A stretch of 5,407 nt of DNA from Clostridia bacterium (lineage in GTDB: Bacteria; Bacillota_A; Clostridia; Christensenellales; Aristaeellaceae), in NCBI GenBank assembly GCA_900754775.1, contig CAAEDZ010000203.1, forward strand, positions 1-5,407. Direction: 5' to 3'. The position numbers and the translations under genes were made by a program. The notes below the pieces were generated by a model. That model had not been told where the DNA came from. It saw nothing but the letters and a program-made list of their open reading frames with translations, and did no database searches. Below, piece after piece: positions 5,374 to 5,407 of this stretch. How positions within the stretch are numbered: the first letter of the stretch is position 1; each line of letters starts with the position of its first letter.

Positions 5374-5407
5374 GGCGTTTCCCTCTTTTCCCACGTACAG
5401 GCCGCCT

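Noticed and set aside
1..5407. tRNA or rRNA genes, insertion sequences, CRISPR repeats, phage genes
   Set aside because: Nothing resembling these was seen on either strand by reading; the inverted repeats found are explained by RNA hairpins.

Overview
The window (about 60% or more G+C) looks like a piece of chromosome from a strictly anaerobic, GC-rich Firmicutes (Clostridia-like) bacterium. The evidence is a complete [FeFe]-hydrogenase maturation cluster, strong AGGAGG-type ribosome binding sites, a near-consensus sigma-A promoter and classical intrinsic terminators. The organism assignment is inference. No hydrogenase structural gene (hydA), RNA gene of a known family, transposon or CRISPR array is visible.

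Layout. Bases 1-53 carry the last codons of a plus-strand gene, followed by its intrinsic terminator (60-94). Everything else is on the minus strand, so it reads from right to left. At the far right (5373 to 4378) two small genes form a translationally coupled pair. They encode a two-helix membrane protein with a PH-like domain and an unrecognised cysteine-rich cytosolic protein. Next comes a consensus promoter (TTGACG, 17 bp, TATAAT; 4327-4355), then a roughly 170-nt untranslated leader. It is followed by four genes in operon order: a TM1266-family putative hydrogenase regulator, hydE, hydG and hydF.

How the genes work together (established for the families): HydG cleaves tyrosine to make CO and cyanide on an iron synthon. 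HydE, another radical-SAM enzyme, acts on that synthon. HydF, a GTPase with a 4Fe-4S site, carries the finished diiron subcluster to apo-hydrogenase. The TM1266-like protein usually travels with these genes, but its role is not settled.

The most interesting part is the leader (4150-4320). It holds a perfect intrinsic terminator just before the first ribosome binding site, downstream of the promoter. An upstream segment can pair with the terminator (11 of 12 positions) and form a nested, mutually exclusive antiterminator. This has the layout of a riboswitch or attenuator controlling the H-cluster maturation operon. I do not recognise it as a known riboswitch class. Two unusual hairpins frame hydF: one between hydG and hydF, and a continuous 19-bp stem three bases after the hydF stop.
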